Part shown: positions 47,825 to 57,241 of the stretch, piece after piece
Layout of the letters: each line of letters opens with the position of its first letter
Position numbering within the stretch: the first letter of the stretch is position 1
Assembly (NCBI GenBank): GCA_017744935.1
Contig: JAGIAI010000001.1
Coordinates: 124,001-188,000, forward strand
DNA length: 64,000 nt
Source of the DNA: Variovorax sp.
GTDB lineage: Bacteria; Pseudomonadota; Gammaproteobacteria; Burkholderiales; Burkholderiaceae_C
Reading direction: 5' to 3'
Program-made: the position numbers and the translations under genes
Notes under the pieces: model-generated
Database searches by the model: none
Told to the model about the DNA's origin: nothing
The model's input: the letters and a program-made list of their open reading frames with translations, nothing else

Positions 47825-48610
47825 ATGGATAACGACAACGCCCCCGCACCGAGCGGCCTCGACAAGCGCGACTGGATCGCGGGTCTCGAGCGCGGCGTTT
47901 CCATCATCGAAGCCTTCGACGACGCGCACCAGCGCATGACCGCGAGCGAGGCCGGCCAGCGCACGGGCATGACGCGCACCGCGGCGCGGCGCTACCTGCT
48001 CACCCTGCAACACATGGGCTATGTGGCCAGCGACGGCAAACTCTTCTGGCTCACGCCGCGCGTGCTCCGCCTCGGACAGTCGTACCTGGAATCCGCGCGC
48101 CTGCCGCGCATCGTGCAGCCCTTCCTGCAGCGGGTCGCGGCCGGCACGCACGAGATCGCCTACCTCAGCGTGATGGATGGCGACGAGGTGGTCTACATCG
48201 CGCGCAACGGTCCGAACCGGAGCATGAGCACCGGCTACGTGCTGGGCGCGCGAGTCCCGGCGCAGGTGACGGCGTCGGGCATGCTGATGCTGGCCATGCG
48301 CAGCGACGAGGAGTTGAGCGCATGGCTCGAAACGCACGAACTGGCGGTGTTCACTTCGCACACCATTTCGAGCAAGGAACGCATGAAGCTGGAGTTGGCG
48401 CGCATCCGGGCACAGGGGTGGGCGCTGTCGGAGCAGCAACTGGATCTGAATTCACGCGGCATCGCCGTGCCGCTGCGGGATCGTCACGGGGAACTGGTCG
48501 GCGCGCTGAACATCACGATGCCCATAGGCCATGAAAGCAGCGAGGACGCGGTCACCCGCGTCCTCCCTGTGCTACGCGAAACCGCGCAGGCTATGCGGAA
48601 TCTGATCTGA
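47825..48610 (+). CDS. IclR family transcriptional regulator (PcaR/PobR-like)
   Basis: IAGLERGVSIIEAFDDAHQRMTASEAGQRTGMTRTAARRYLLTLQHMGYV. Confidence 0.95.
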   Translation: MDNDNAPAPSGLDKRDWIAGLERGVSIIEAFDDAHQRMTASEAGQRTGMTRTAARRYLLTLQHMGYVASDGKLFWLTPRVLRLGQSYLESARLPRIVQPFLQRVAAGTHEIAYLSVMDGDEVVYIARNGPNRSMSTGYVLGARVPAQVTASGMLMLAMRSDEELSAWLETHELAVFTSHTISSKERMKLELARIRAQGWALSEQQLDLNSRGIAVPLRDRHGELVGALNITMPIGHESSEDAVTRVLPVLRETAQAMRNLI

Positions 48611-48617
48611 CCGAGCG

Positions 48618-50024
48618 TCAGGCAACCGCCTTGGTCAAGGAAGCCTCAGCGAGCGTCTGGGCGCGCAGACGGTCGTATTCATCCTTCGGAACGGGCACTG
48701 CATTCGGCTTGCCCAGATCGTTGAGGTGGATGCGATAGGTTTCGCGGGCGCTCATCACGGCGATGGCGGCGATGGCGGTGATGCCGAGGGTCAGCGCACC
48801 GATGATCATCGGAATGTTGGCCGCTCCGGGAGGGGCGACGGCAACAAACAGCGCCGGCAGCATCGCAGTCGCGGCGGTGCCAAGGTTCTGCGAGATGGCC
48901 ATGGCCGAGCAGCGGGTGCGGGTCGGGAACAGTTCCGGGTAGAAGCTCGGGAAGACCGCGTTGTAGCCCTGGTAGACGATGCCCCACATCAGCAGCGACA
49001 TGACGATCGCCAGCGGCACGTTGTGGATGCTGATCGCATAGAGGTAGCCGAAGGACAGCAGGCCGGCGCCGAGAGAGCCGAGCACGATCGGCGGCTTGCG
49101 GCCGACCTTGTCCGAGAGGTTGCCGACCATCGGGATGACGACCACCGCGATGACGTTGCCGAGTACCGGGATCCACAGGTAGATGTCCTTCTGGAACCCG
49201 ATGCCATAGGCCGGCTGCACCGCGTACGCCGCACCGAAGACGGTGGCAACGACCGGGATCACGTTCATCAGCGAGGCGCAGACCACGCGGATCATGTCCC
49301 TCCAGCTCTGCGTGAAGGCCTCGATGACGGGGGCCTTCGGTGCAGCTTGGCCCTCACCGATTTCCTCGGTGAACGCAGGCGTCTCGTCGACTTCACGGCG
49401 GATGATGTAGCCAGCCACGATCACGACGAAGCTCAGAAGGAAGGGAATGCGCCAGCCCCAGCTCAGGAAGGCCTCGTCGGGCATGTAGTGCGCAAGTGGC
49501 AGGAACACGGCGGCGGCAAGGATCTGGCCAGCCTGCACGCCCTGCAGCGTGAAGGAGGCGAAGAAGCCGCGTCGGCCGAATGGCGCGTGCTCGAGAATCA
49601 TCGAGCTCGCGCCCGAGATTTCGCCGGCCACCGCGAAGCCCTGGATCAGCCGCAGGAGCACCAGCAGCGCCGGCGCCAGCAGACCGACCTGGTCATAGGT
49701 CGGCAGCAGACCGACCGCGATGGTCGAGAAGCCCATGAGGAACATGCAGATCAGGAGCATGTGCTTGCGGCCCTTGGTGTCGCCCCAGTGGCCGAGCACA
49801 AACGCGCCGATGGGTCGCGCGACATAGCCGACGCCGTAGGTTGCCAGCGACGCCACGATGGCGATCGTCGGATTGCCCTTCGGGAAGAAGATCTGGGGAA
49901 AGATCAGCGACGCGGCAGTCGCGTAGATGAAGAAGTCGTAGTACTCCAATGCCGAGCCGATCCAGCCGCTGGCGGCCGCCTTCTTGGATTGGTGTCGGCC
50001 TTTCGGTTCCGAGGGGTTGCTCAT
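48618..50024 (-). CDS. MFS transporter, MHS family (shikimate/aromatic acid transporter-like)
   Basis: ASGWIGSALEYYDFFIYATAASLIFPQIFFP...GFAVAGEISGASSMILEHAPFGRRGFFASFTLQGVQAG. Confidence 0.92.
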   Translation of the reverse strand: MSNPSEPKGRHQSKKAAASGWIGSALEYYDFFIYATAASLIFPQIFFPKGNPTIAIVASLATYGVGYVARPIGAFVLGHWGDTKGRKHMLLICMFLMGFSTIAVGLLPTYDQVGLLAPALLVLLRLIQGFAVAGEISGASSMILEHAPFGRRGFFASFTLQGVQAGQILAAAVFLPLAHYMPDEAFLSWGWRIPFLLSFVVIVAGYIIRREVDETPAFTEEIGEGQAAPKAPVIEAFTQSWRDMIRVVCASLMNVIPVVATVFGAAYAVQPAYGIGFQKDIYLWIPVLGNVIAVVVIPMVGNLSDKVGRKPPIVLGSLGAGLLSFGYLYAISIHNVPLAIVMSLLMWGIVYQGYNAVFPSFYPELFPTRTRCSAMAISQNLGTAATAMLPALFVAVAPPGAANIPMIIGALTLGITAIAAIAVMSARETYRIHLNDLGKPNAVPVPKDEYDRLRAQTLAEASLTKAVA

Positions 50025-50170
50025 GTGTCTCTCCGGATGGTGGTTCGATGGGCGGCGGACCAGGGACGGCGTCCGGCCGGCTTCGTTCGGCTATCGCGCA
50101 GCTCGCGGTGCGCAAGGCGAATGTAGAGCGCAGCCCCTGAGCGGGCCCAGCGAAATCTGGCGCCTCAGAT

Positions 50171-50204
50171 CAATGATCGTACTGGCACGATCGATAATCG
50201 AACG
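50171..50204 (-). promoter_or_regulatory. Candidate IclR operator before MHS transporter: direct repeats, 21-bp period
   Basis: CAATGATCGTACtggcacgatCGATAATCGAACG on + strand; same geometry as 47765-47798. Confidence 0.55.
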
Positions 50205-50240
50205 GTCTGGGGGTTTCCCCTGAATCTTGCCCGCTCAGCC

Positions 50241-51350
50241 TCAGAGGAACGAAGCCTGCGGCGATTGCGCCCCTGCCGCCTGGGCAGTCGCCACATCGCC
50301 GCACTGCGCGCGATTGCGCAAGGCATGCTCGATGACCACCAGCGCCAGCATCGCCTCGGCGATCGGCGTCGCGCGGATGCCCACGCACGGATCGTGACGC
50401 CCCTTGGTGACGACCTCGACCGGCTGGTTGTTCACGTCGATCGACTGGCGCGGGCTGATGATCGAGCTGGTCGGCTTGATCGCGATGCTCACATCGAGGT
50501 CCTGCCCCGTCGTGATGCCGCCGAGCACGCCGCCCGCGTTGTTGGTCTCGAAGCCCGAGGGCGTGATCGAATCGCCGTGCGTGGTGCCGCGCTGCGCGAC
50601 GCTTGCGAATCCGGCGCCGATCTCGACGCCCTTGACCGCATTGATACCCATCATGGCCCAGGCAATGTCGGCATCCATCTTGTCGAAGAGCGGTTCGCCA
50701 AGGCCCACAGGCACGTTCGACGCGGTCACGCGGACGCGTGCGCCGCACGAATCGCCTGCCTTGCGCAGCGAATCCATGTACGCCTCAAGGTGCGACACAT
50801 CGGCGATCGGTGCGAAGAAGGGGTTGTTCGGCACGTGCTCCCAGCTCTCGAAGGGAATCGCGATCTCGCCGATCTGCGACATGCAACCCCGGAAGACGGT
50901 GCCGTACTTCTCGAAGAGCCACTTCTTGGCGACCGCGCCGGCGGCAACCATCGGCGCCGTGAGCCGTGCCGACGAACGCCCGCCGCCGCGCGGATCGCGG
51001 ATGCCGTATTTCTTCCAGTAGGTGAAGTCGGCATGGCCAGGCCGGAACTGCTGCGCGATCTGCCCGTAGTCCTTGCTGCGCTGGTCGGTGTTCTGGATCA
51101 GCAGCGCGATGGGCGTGCCGGTCGTCTTGCCCTCGTAAACGCCACTCAGGATCTGCACGGTGTCGGGCTCGTTGCGCTGGGTGACGTGGCGGCTGGTGCC
51201 GGGGCGGCGGCGGTCGAGATCGCCCTGGATGTCGGCTTCGCTGAGAGCCATGCCGGGCGGGCAGCCGTCGATCACGCATCCGATCGCGGGGCCATGGGAT
51301 TCACCGAAGTTGGTGACTGCGAAAAGGGTGCCGAAGGAATTGCCGCTCAT
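50241..51350 (-). CDS. aroC: Chorismate synthase
   Basis: [34 protein letters not shown]...[34 protein letters not shown]...[11 protein letters not shown]. Confidence 0.98.
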   Translation of the reverse strand: MSGNSFGTLFAVTNFGESHGPAIGCVIDGCPPGMALSEADIQGDLDRRRPGTSRHVTQRNEPDTVQILSGVYEGKTTGTPIALLIQNTDQRSKDYGQIAQQFRPGHADFTYWKKYGIRDPRGGGRSSARLTAPMVAAGAVAKKWLFEKYGTVFRGCMSQIGEIAIPFESWEHVPNNPFFAPIADVSHLEAYMDSLRKAGDSCGARVRVTASNVPVGLGEPLFDKMDADIAWAMMGINAVKGVEIGAGFASVAQRGTTHGDSITPSGFETNNAGGVLGGITTGQDLDVSIAIKPTSSIISPRQSIDVNNQPVEVVTKGRHDPCVGIRATPIAEAMLALVVIEHALRNRAQCGDVATAQAAGAQSPQASFL

Positions 51351-51450
51351 GGCGCGGATTATCCCAGCGTCGGCGCCCCGCGACGGGGCGAGCCCACAGG
51401 AACGCTTTATGCATGCTGCAACGCAGCATCCCCTCTTCAAAGGAACGCTC

Positions 51451-51870
51451 ATGCTGGATCGCACCGACACGAAGTTCTCCCACACCAAGCCGGCGGATAC
51501 CGAGTACGTCTCGGGCGGCCTGCGTGACTTCTTCCTCTACCGCGATCTAGGCATCGCGGAAGCCACCCATGGCAAGGTGATCGCGCATCTGGTGAAGGCC
51601 AACATGGCACCTGAAGAGGGCACCGGCTGGCACCGCCACGAGGCGGACTTCCAGATCGTGATCATGGTGAAGGGGTGGGCCCGCTTCATGTACGAGGACA
51701 AGGAAACCCTGGTCGAGGCCGGCGACGTGGTACATCAGCGCCCGGGCATCCGCCACTACCTCTTCGACTACTCCCCCGACATGGAGTACCTCGAGATCGT
51801 CTCACCGGCCGACTTCAAGAGCGTGGACGTCGATCCGGTGTGCGAGGTGCCGAAGCCAACGCCCTGGTGA
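51451..51870 (+). CDS. Cupin domain protein
   Basis: [52 protein letters not shown]. Confidence 0.88.
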   Translation: MLDRTDTKFSHTKPADTEYVSGGLRDFFLYRDLGIAEATHGKVIAHLVKANMAPEEGTGWHRHEADFQIVIMVKGWARFMYEDKETLVEAGDVVHQRPGIRHYLFDYSPDMEYLEIVSPADFKSVDVDPVCEVPKPTPW

Positions 51871-51872
51871 GT

Positions 51873-51890
51873 TTTCAGTATTTCCTGAAC
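51873..51890. promoter_or_regulatory. Candidate operator palindrome upstream of GbsR/MarR regulator
   Basis: TTTCAGTATTTCCTGAAC; imperfect copy of the perfect palindrome at 58934-58951. Confidence 0.6.
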
Positions 51891-51919
51891 GTGCAGCATT
51901 TCGGCGTGAGAATCGCCGG

Positions 51920-52489
51920 ATGCCTGCATCGACCCTCCCGCCGCTCAGCCGTCAGTTCGTCGCCCACTTTGGAGAAATGGGCAGCAAATGGGGGATCAAC
52001 AGGACAGTCGGACAGATCTACGCGCTGATCTTCATTTCAGAACGCGCGCTCAACGCCGACGAGATCGCCGAGTTGCTGGAGTTCTCCCGCTCGAACGTGA
52101 GCATGGGCCTCAAGGAACTCCAGGCGTGGCGCCTGGTGCACCTGCGTCACCAGCCGGGCGACCGGCGCGAGTACTTCGAGGCGCCGTCCGATGTGTGGGA
52201 GATCTTCCGCGTGCTCGCGGAGGAACGCCGCCGCCGCGAGGTCGAGCCCACGCTGTCGATGCTGCGTAATGCGATGCTCGAAGAGCCTTCCACCGACGAA
52301 GAACGCCACGCCCAGCAGCGAATGCGCGAGATGCACGACCTCATCGATCGCCTCATGAAGTGGTTCGACGAGGTGCAACGCCTCGCGCCCGAGACTGCGA
52401 TGCAGCTCATGGGCATGGGCGCGACCGTGACGAAGGTGCTCGGCCTCAAAGACCGCCTGACCGGCTCCGCCCGAAAGAAGGCGCCCTAG
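51920..52489 (+). CDS. GbsR/MarR family transcriptional regulator
   Basis: GEMGSKWGINRTVGQIYALIFISERALNADEIAELLEFSRSNVSMGLKELQAWRLVHLRHQPGDRREYF. Confidence 0.92.
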   Translation: MPASTLPPLSRQFVAHFGEMGSKWGINRTVGQIYALIFISERALNADEIAELLEFSRSNVSMGLKELQAWRLVHLRHQPGDRREYFEAPSDVWEIFRVLAEERRRREVEPTLSMLRNAMLEEPSTDEERHAQQRMREMHDLIDRLMKWFDEVQRLAPETAMQLMGMGATVTKVLGLKDRLTGSARKKAP

Positions 52490-52507
52490 CCAAGCCGGGA
52501 ACGCCGC

Positions 52508-52588
52508 GGAACCGGCTCCGCCGGGCCGCTGGTGTTGCCCCCTCGAAGGGGGTGCAGAGCCACACGAAGTGGGCGAGGCTGGGGGTGG
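52508..52588. repeat. Candidate intergenic REP-like element/bidirectional terminator with CCCCCTCGAAGGGGG hairpin
   Basis: GGAACCGGCTCCGCCGGGCCGCTGGTGTTGCCCCCTCGAAGGGGGTGCAGAGCCACACGAAGTGGGCGAGGCTGGGGGTGG between convergent genes. Confidence 0.5.
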
Positions 52589-52590
52589 GG

Positions 52591-52713
52591 CTAAGGCCTG
52601 TCCAGCTTGTCGTGGCGAGTGGCGTCGTCATCCATCAGCTCGTACCACATCGCATTGAGCACGGCGAAAGTCGCTGCCAGCGGCAGCCCCAGGATCCAGG
52701 CGAAGTACCACAT
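52591..52713 (-). CDS. cydX: Cytochrome bd-I oxidase small subunit CydX (YbgT family), 40 aa
   Basis: MWYFAWILGLPLAATFAVLNAMWYELMDDDATRHDKLDRP*; directly downstream of cydB; absent from supplied ORF track (too short). Confidence 0.93.
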   Translation of the reverse strand: MWYFAWILGLPLAATFAVLNAMWYELMDDDATRHDKLDRP

Positions 52714-52745
52714 GGAATTTGTTCCTTCTTGATTCTTGGGTGTGA

Positions 52746-53900
52746 TCAGTAGGCGTGCCCGCGTTCTTCGCGGATCGCATCGCGGTCGACCTTGCCGCGC
52801 AGCACGTGGTAAATCCAGCTCGTGTAGGCCACGATGAGCGGAATGAAGATCGCAGTCACCACCAGCATGATGAACAGCGTCAGGTGGCTCGACGACGAGT
52901 CGAACGCGGTGAGGCTTGCCCGTGGTTCAAGCGAGGACGGCAGGATGAACGGGAACATCGACACACCGACGCTCAGGATGATCCCGGCGATGCTCAGCGC
53001 GCTGGCAAGCAGCGTGAGCATCTCCGCCCGCATGCGGAACCCGAGTAGCGCCACCAATGCGCCAGCGATGCCCAGGCCCGGAACGACGTACAGCACCGGA
53101 TAGGCCGCGTAGTTGGTGAACCACGCGCTCGCATGGACCTCGACTGTCTTGAGCAGCGGATTCGAGGGACCATCCGGCGGCAGCGAACTCGTCACGCGAT
53201 AACCGTCGACGAACTTCCACAACAGCGCGCCGGCGATGGCGTAGAGCACCACGGTCAGCACCGCCGCGATGCTTCCATAGCCGCGAACGCGCTGGGCGAC
53301 CGGGCCGTCGGTCTTTAACTGCAGCCAGGCGGCGCCATGCATCGCGAGCATCGCCACCGACACCAGGCCACACAGAAGTGCGAACGGATTGAGCAGGCCG
53401 AAGAAGGTCCCTTCATAGAAGATGTGCATGTCGGCCCCGAAACGGAACGGCACGCCCTGAAGCACATTGCCCATCGCCACGCCGAAGATCAGCGAAGGCA
53501 CGAAGCCGGCGATGGAAAGAACCGCGTCCCAGCGCCCGCGCCATGCCGCATCGTCGCGCTTGCTCCTGAACTTGAAGGCGACCGGCCGCAGGATCAGCGG
53601 CACCAATATCGCGAACATCGCAATGTAGAAGCCGGAGAACGACACTGCATAGAGCTGCGGCCACGCCGCGAAGATCGCGCCACCGCCGAGGATCAGCCAG
53701 ACCTGGTTGCCCTCCCAAACGGGCCCCACGCTGTTAATGATCACGCGGCGCTCCAGGTCGTTGCGTCCCGCGAAAGGCAGCAGCATGCCGGTGCCGAGGT
53801 CGAAGCCATCCATGACGGCGAAGCCAACCAGCAGCACGCCGAGCAGCAGCCACCAGACGACACGAAGGAATTCGTAGGAAAGAAGTGTGTGCAGAATCAT
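52746..53900 (-). CDS. cydB: Cytochrome d ubiquinol oxidase subunit II
   Basis: LRVVWWLLLGVLLVGFAVMDGFDLGTGMLLPF...INSVGPVWEGNQVWLILGGGAIFAAWP. Confidence 0.98.
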   Translation of the reverse strand: MILHTLLSYEFLRVVWWLLLGVLLVGFAVMDGFDLGTGMLLPFAGRNDLERRVIINSVGPVWEGNQVWLILGGGAIFAAWPQLYAVSFSGFYIAMFAILVPLILRPVAFKFRSKRDDAAWRGRWDAVLSIAGFVPSLIFGVAMGNVLQGVPFRFGADMHIFYEGTFFGLLNPFALLCGLVSVAMLAMHGAAWLQLKTDGPVAQRVRGYGSIAAVLTVVLYAIAGALLWKFVDGYRVTSSLPPDGPSNPLLKTVEVHASAWFTNYAAYPVLYVVPGLGIAGALVALLGFRMRAEMLTLLASALSIAGIILSVGVSMFPFILPSSLEPRASLTAFDSSSSHLTLFIMLVVTAIFIPLIVAYTSWIYHVLRGKVDRDAIREERGHAY

Positions 53901-53916
53901 GTTCGTCCTCCCGGGG

Positions 53917-55518
53917 TCATTCGGCGGCCAGCGATGAACGCGGCATCACGGCGGCCGCTTCGGGGTCGGTTCCGGGGCGACGCGGCGTCCAGTGCTCGAT
54001 CGGCCCCTTGCGGATCGCGCCCAGCATCAGCTTCATCTCGATGATGAAGAGCACCGTGTAGATCAGCGTGAAGACGACGATCGTCCCCAACACAGTGGCT
54101 GCGCCGAGGTTCGACACCGCCACCGCGGTGGGCAGCACGCCTTCGATCACCCACGGCTGACGACCGACCTCGGCGACGATCCAGCCCAGTTCCGCAGCAA
54201 TCCAAGGCAACGGAATCGCGAACACCGCCACCTTGAGCAGCCATGGGTATGCATCGAGCTTGCGCATCGCGGAGAGCACGAAGAAGGTCGCGGTCAGCAC
54301 GATGAAGAACATGCCAAGGCCGACCATGAGACGGAAGGACCAGTAGAGCTGCCACACCGGCGGGATGGTGTCGAGCGCGGCCTGTGCGACCTGCTCCGGC
54401 GTCGCCTTGCGCGGATCGTCGACATAGCGCTTGAGCAGCAGCGCGTAGCCGAGCGCATGGCCGTTTTCCTCGAAGATCGCCTTGGCCGATTCGGGTACGG
54501 CATCCGTGCTGCCCGCCTCGCGGATTTTCTGCAGCGCGTCGTAGGCCGAGATACCTAAGCGGATGTTGAGCTCCGCGCGATGCACCAGCTCGTCGATGCC
54601 GGGGATCTCCGTGGTCAGCGAGCGCGTGCCGATCAGGCCCAGCAGCCATGGGATGTGGACCGCAAAGTGCGTCTCGCGCGTGCGCTGGTCGGGAAAGCCG
54701 AAGGCGGTGAACGCGGCCGGCGCGGGCTCGGTCTTCCACATCGCCTCGAGCGCGGCGACCTTCATCTTCTGGTGCTCCGTGGAGAGGTAGCCGGATTCGT
54801 CGCCGAGCAACACCACCGACAGCGAAGCCGCGAGGCCGAACGACGCAGCGACCGTCATCGAGCGCTTTGCCAGTTGCAGATGTCGGCCCTTGAGCACATA
54901 CCAGGCCGACACGCCGAGCACGAAGATCGAGGCCACCACGTAGCCCGCCGACACCGTGTGCACGAACTTGGCCTGCGCGACCGGGTTGGTCAGCACCGCG
55001 AAGAAGTCGGTCACTTCCATGCGCATCGTCTGCGGATTGAACGACGCCCCGACCGGGTTCTGCATCCAGCCGTTCGCAATCAGGATCCACAGCGCGGAGA
55101 AGTTCGAACCGATCGCGACCAGCCACGCGACGATCAGGTGCGCGACCTTGGACAAACGGTCCCAGCCGAAGAAGAACAGGCCGACGAAGCTCGCTTCGAG
55201 GAAGAAGGCCATCAGCCCTTCGATCGCGAGCGGTGCGCCGAAGACATCGCCCACGTAGTGGCTGTAGTAACTCCAGTTCATGCCGAACTGGAACTCCATG
55301 ACGATGCCGGTCGCCACGCCCATTGCGAAGTTGATGCCGAAGAGCAGTCCCCAGAACTTCGTCATGTCGCGCCAGATGGGGCGACCGGTCATCACGTAGA
55401 CCGTCTCCATGATCGCAACGATCACGGACAGACCGATGGTCAATGGCACGAAGAGAAAGTGATACAGCGCCGTCAAGGCAAACTGCAATCGTGAAAGAGC
55501 GACGATGTCGAGGTCCAT
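53917..55518 (-). CDS. cydA: Cytochrome ubiquinol oxidase subunit I
   Basis: LSRLQFALTALYHFLFVPLTIGLSVIVAIMETVYV...FGINFAMGVATGIVMEFQFGMNWSYYSHYVGDVFGAPLAIEGL. Confidence 0.98.
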   Translation of the reverse strand: MDLDIVALSRLQFALTALYHFLFVPLTIGLSVIVAIMETVYVMTGRPIWRDMTKFWGLLFGINFAMGVATGIVMEFQFGMNWSYYSHYVGDVFGAPLAIEGLMAFFLEASFVGLFFFGWDRLSKVAHLIVAWLVAIGSNFSALWILIANGWMQNPVGASFNPQTMRMEVTDFFAVLTNPVAQAKFVHTVSAGYVVASIFVLGVSAWYVLKGRHLQLAKRSMTVAASFGLAASLSVVLLGDESGYLSTEHQKMKVAALEAMWKTEPAPAAFTAFGFPDQRTRETHFAVHIPWLLGLIGTRSLTTEIPGIDELVHRAELNIRLGISAYDALQKIREAGSTDAVPESAKAIFEENGHALGYALLLKRYVDDPRKATPEQVAQAALDTIPPVWQLYWSFRLMVGLGMFFIVLTATFFVLSAMRKLDAYPWLLKVAVFAIPLPWIAAELGWIVAEVGRQPWVIEGVLPTAVAVSNLGAATVLGTIVVFTLIYTVLFIIEMKLMLGAIRKGPIEHWTPRRPGTDPEAAAVMPRSSLAAE

Positions 55519-55552
55519 GGGGTTCCTTTCGTGTTCTTGCGAATCCTTGAAC

Positions 55553-57241
55553 TCAGTCGGGCCGTAGCGCGCTCAGCGCCGCGTCGAATGCCGGCATGCC
55601 GCGCGCGAGGTCGGCCGTGATGCGGCCCTGCTGCATGCAGATCAATCGATCCGCGAGCGCGGCCTCGCGTCGCAGGTGGGTCGCGATCAGGAGCGCGCGG
55701 CCCTTGGCCTGGCCGTGAAGGCGCTGCAGTACGTCGTGCGCGGTCGCAGTGTCCAGTGCTTCCGTTGGTTCGTCCAGCAGCCAGATGGGTACGTCGCGCA
55801 GCAACAGCCGGGCCAGCGCGAGGCGGCGCGACTGGCCGCCCGAGAGTCCGAGACCCCCTTCGCCGAGCCGGGTGTCGAGGCCGTCGCGCATCTCGCGCAC
55901 GTCTTTCGCGAGGCCTGCGGCCCATAGCGCGGCGAGGAGGCGCGCGTCGTTCGCGGCAGGGTCGGCGAGGCGCAGGTTGTCGCGCAGGCTGTCCTGAAAG
56001 AGTTCGGTGCGCTGGGTCAGAAGGCTATGGGCTTGTGCGTGCACCTCACCCATTCGGGGCGTGAGGTCGCCCGTGATGACGGCAAGCAGCGTCGACTTTC
56101 CGGCGCCCGACGGACCGATGATCGCGACGCGCTCGCCGGGCGCGAGGGCGAGCGAGACGCCATCGAGCGCGAGTGTGCGGCTGCCGTGATGCGCCGCATG
56201 CACGCCCCGCAGCCGAAGGGCTGCTTCGTCGTCGCGGACCGGAAGCCGCGCTTCCAGATCGGGCATCGCCATGCGCGGCGCGAGCCGCCGTCCGGCCAGC
56301 CACGCCCGCCCGGCTTCGAGCGCTCCGCGACGCAAGGCGGCGAAGGGCTCCATCGCGGTAAGCGCGATGAGCAAGGCCAGCGCCGCACCGGGCGCACCGA
56401 TGGCCCCCTCGCCCGCCAGCCAACCCACGGCGAGCAGCACCCCGACCAGCGTCAGCGTCCCCGCGATGCCGTAGGCCGCCCCGGCACCGGTTTCGAGCTG
56501 GTTGAGCCTCATGTCGGCTTGCGCGAGATGGCGATCGGCCGCGGCCAGCGATTCGCGCTGCGAGTCGATCCTGCCCGCCATGACCAGTTCGGTCTGGCCC
56601 GCCACAAGGTCCACCGCGCGGGCGCGCAGTGCCTCCATTGCCTGCGCCCGACGGACCGCGGCAGGACGTGCACGCGCCGCGGTCACGACGGCGATTCCCC
56701 ACCCTGCCGCGAGCAACCACAGGGCCAGCACGATGCCCATCCATGCGCTCATCGCACCGAGGACCACGCCTGCAAGCATCGCCGCCGCGAGTGCGGCCCC
56801 CGCGGGCACCAGCATGCGCAGGTAGAACGCTTCGAGCGCATCGATGTCCGCGGTCAGCCGAAACAGGAGGCGCGACGGTCGCGCCAGCAGTTGACGGGCG
56901 GCGCCTGGTTGCGCCCATCCATGAAACAGGCGTTCGCGCAGCGCAGCCAGCACACCGAAGGTTGCGTCGTGCGTCACGAGCCGTTCGCCGTAGCGCGAAG
57001 CCGTCCGGCCCAGCGCCAGAAGGCGAATGCCCGCCGAGGGCATGAACACATCGAAGCGGATCGCGGTCGCCGCGTTCAACCCGGCCAGCGCGGTGGCGGT
57101 GATGAACCAACCCGAGAGCCCAAGTAGAGCCATGCCCATCAGCACGGTCAATGCAGCGAGTGAGGCACCCAGCACGAGTTGCTTCGGCTGCCCGGTGACG
57201 AACGGCACCAGGACCGGTCGAAGATCGCGCCAGAGCTTCAT
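55553..57241 (-). CDS. cydC: Thiol reductant ABC exporter subunit CydC
   Basis: LLGLSGWFITATALAGLNAATAIRFDVFMPSAGIRLLALGRTASRYGERLVTHDATF...GPSGAGKSTLL...LSGGQSRRLALARLLL. Confidence 0.94.
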   Translation of the reverse strand: MKLWRDLRPVLVPFVTGQPKQLVLGASLAALTVLMGMALLGLSGWFITATALAGLNAATAIRFDVFMPSAGIRLLALGRTASRYGERLVTHDATFGVLAALRERLFHGWAQPGAARQLLARPSRLLFRLTADIDALEAFYLRMLVPAGAALAAAMLAGVVLGAMSAWMGIVLALWLLAAGWGIAVVTAARARPAAVRRAQAMEALRARAVDLVAGQTELVMAGRIDSQRESLAAADRHLAQADMRLNQLETGAGAAYGIAGTLTLVGVLLAVGWLAGEGAIGAPGAALALLIALTAMEPFAALRRGALEAGRAWLAGRRLAPRMAMPDLEARLPVRDDEAALRLRGVHAAHHGSRTLALDGVSLALAPGERVAIIGPSGAGKSTLLAVITGDLTPRMGEVHAQAHSLLTQRTELFQDSLRDNLRLADPAANDARLLAALWAAGLAKDVREMRDGLDTRLGEGGLGLSGGQSRRLALARLLLRDVPIWLLDEPTEALDTATAHDVLQRLHGQAKGRALLIATHLRREAALADRLICMQQGRITADLARGMPAFDAALSALRPD

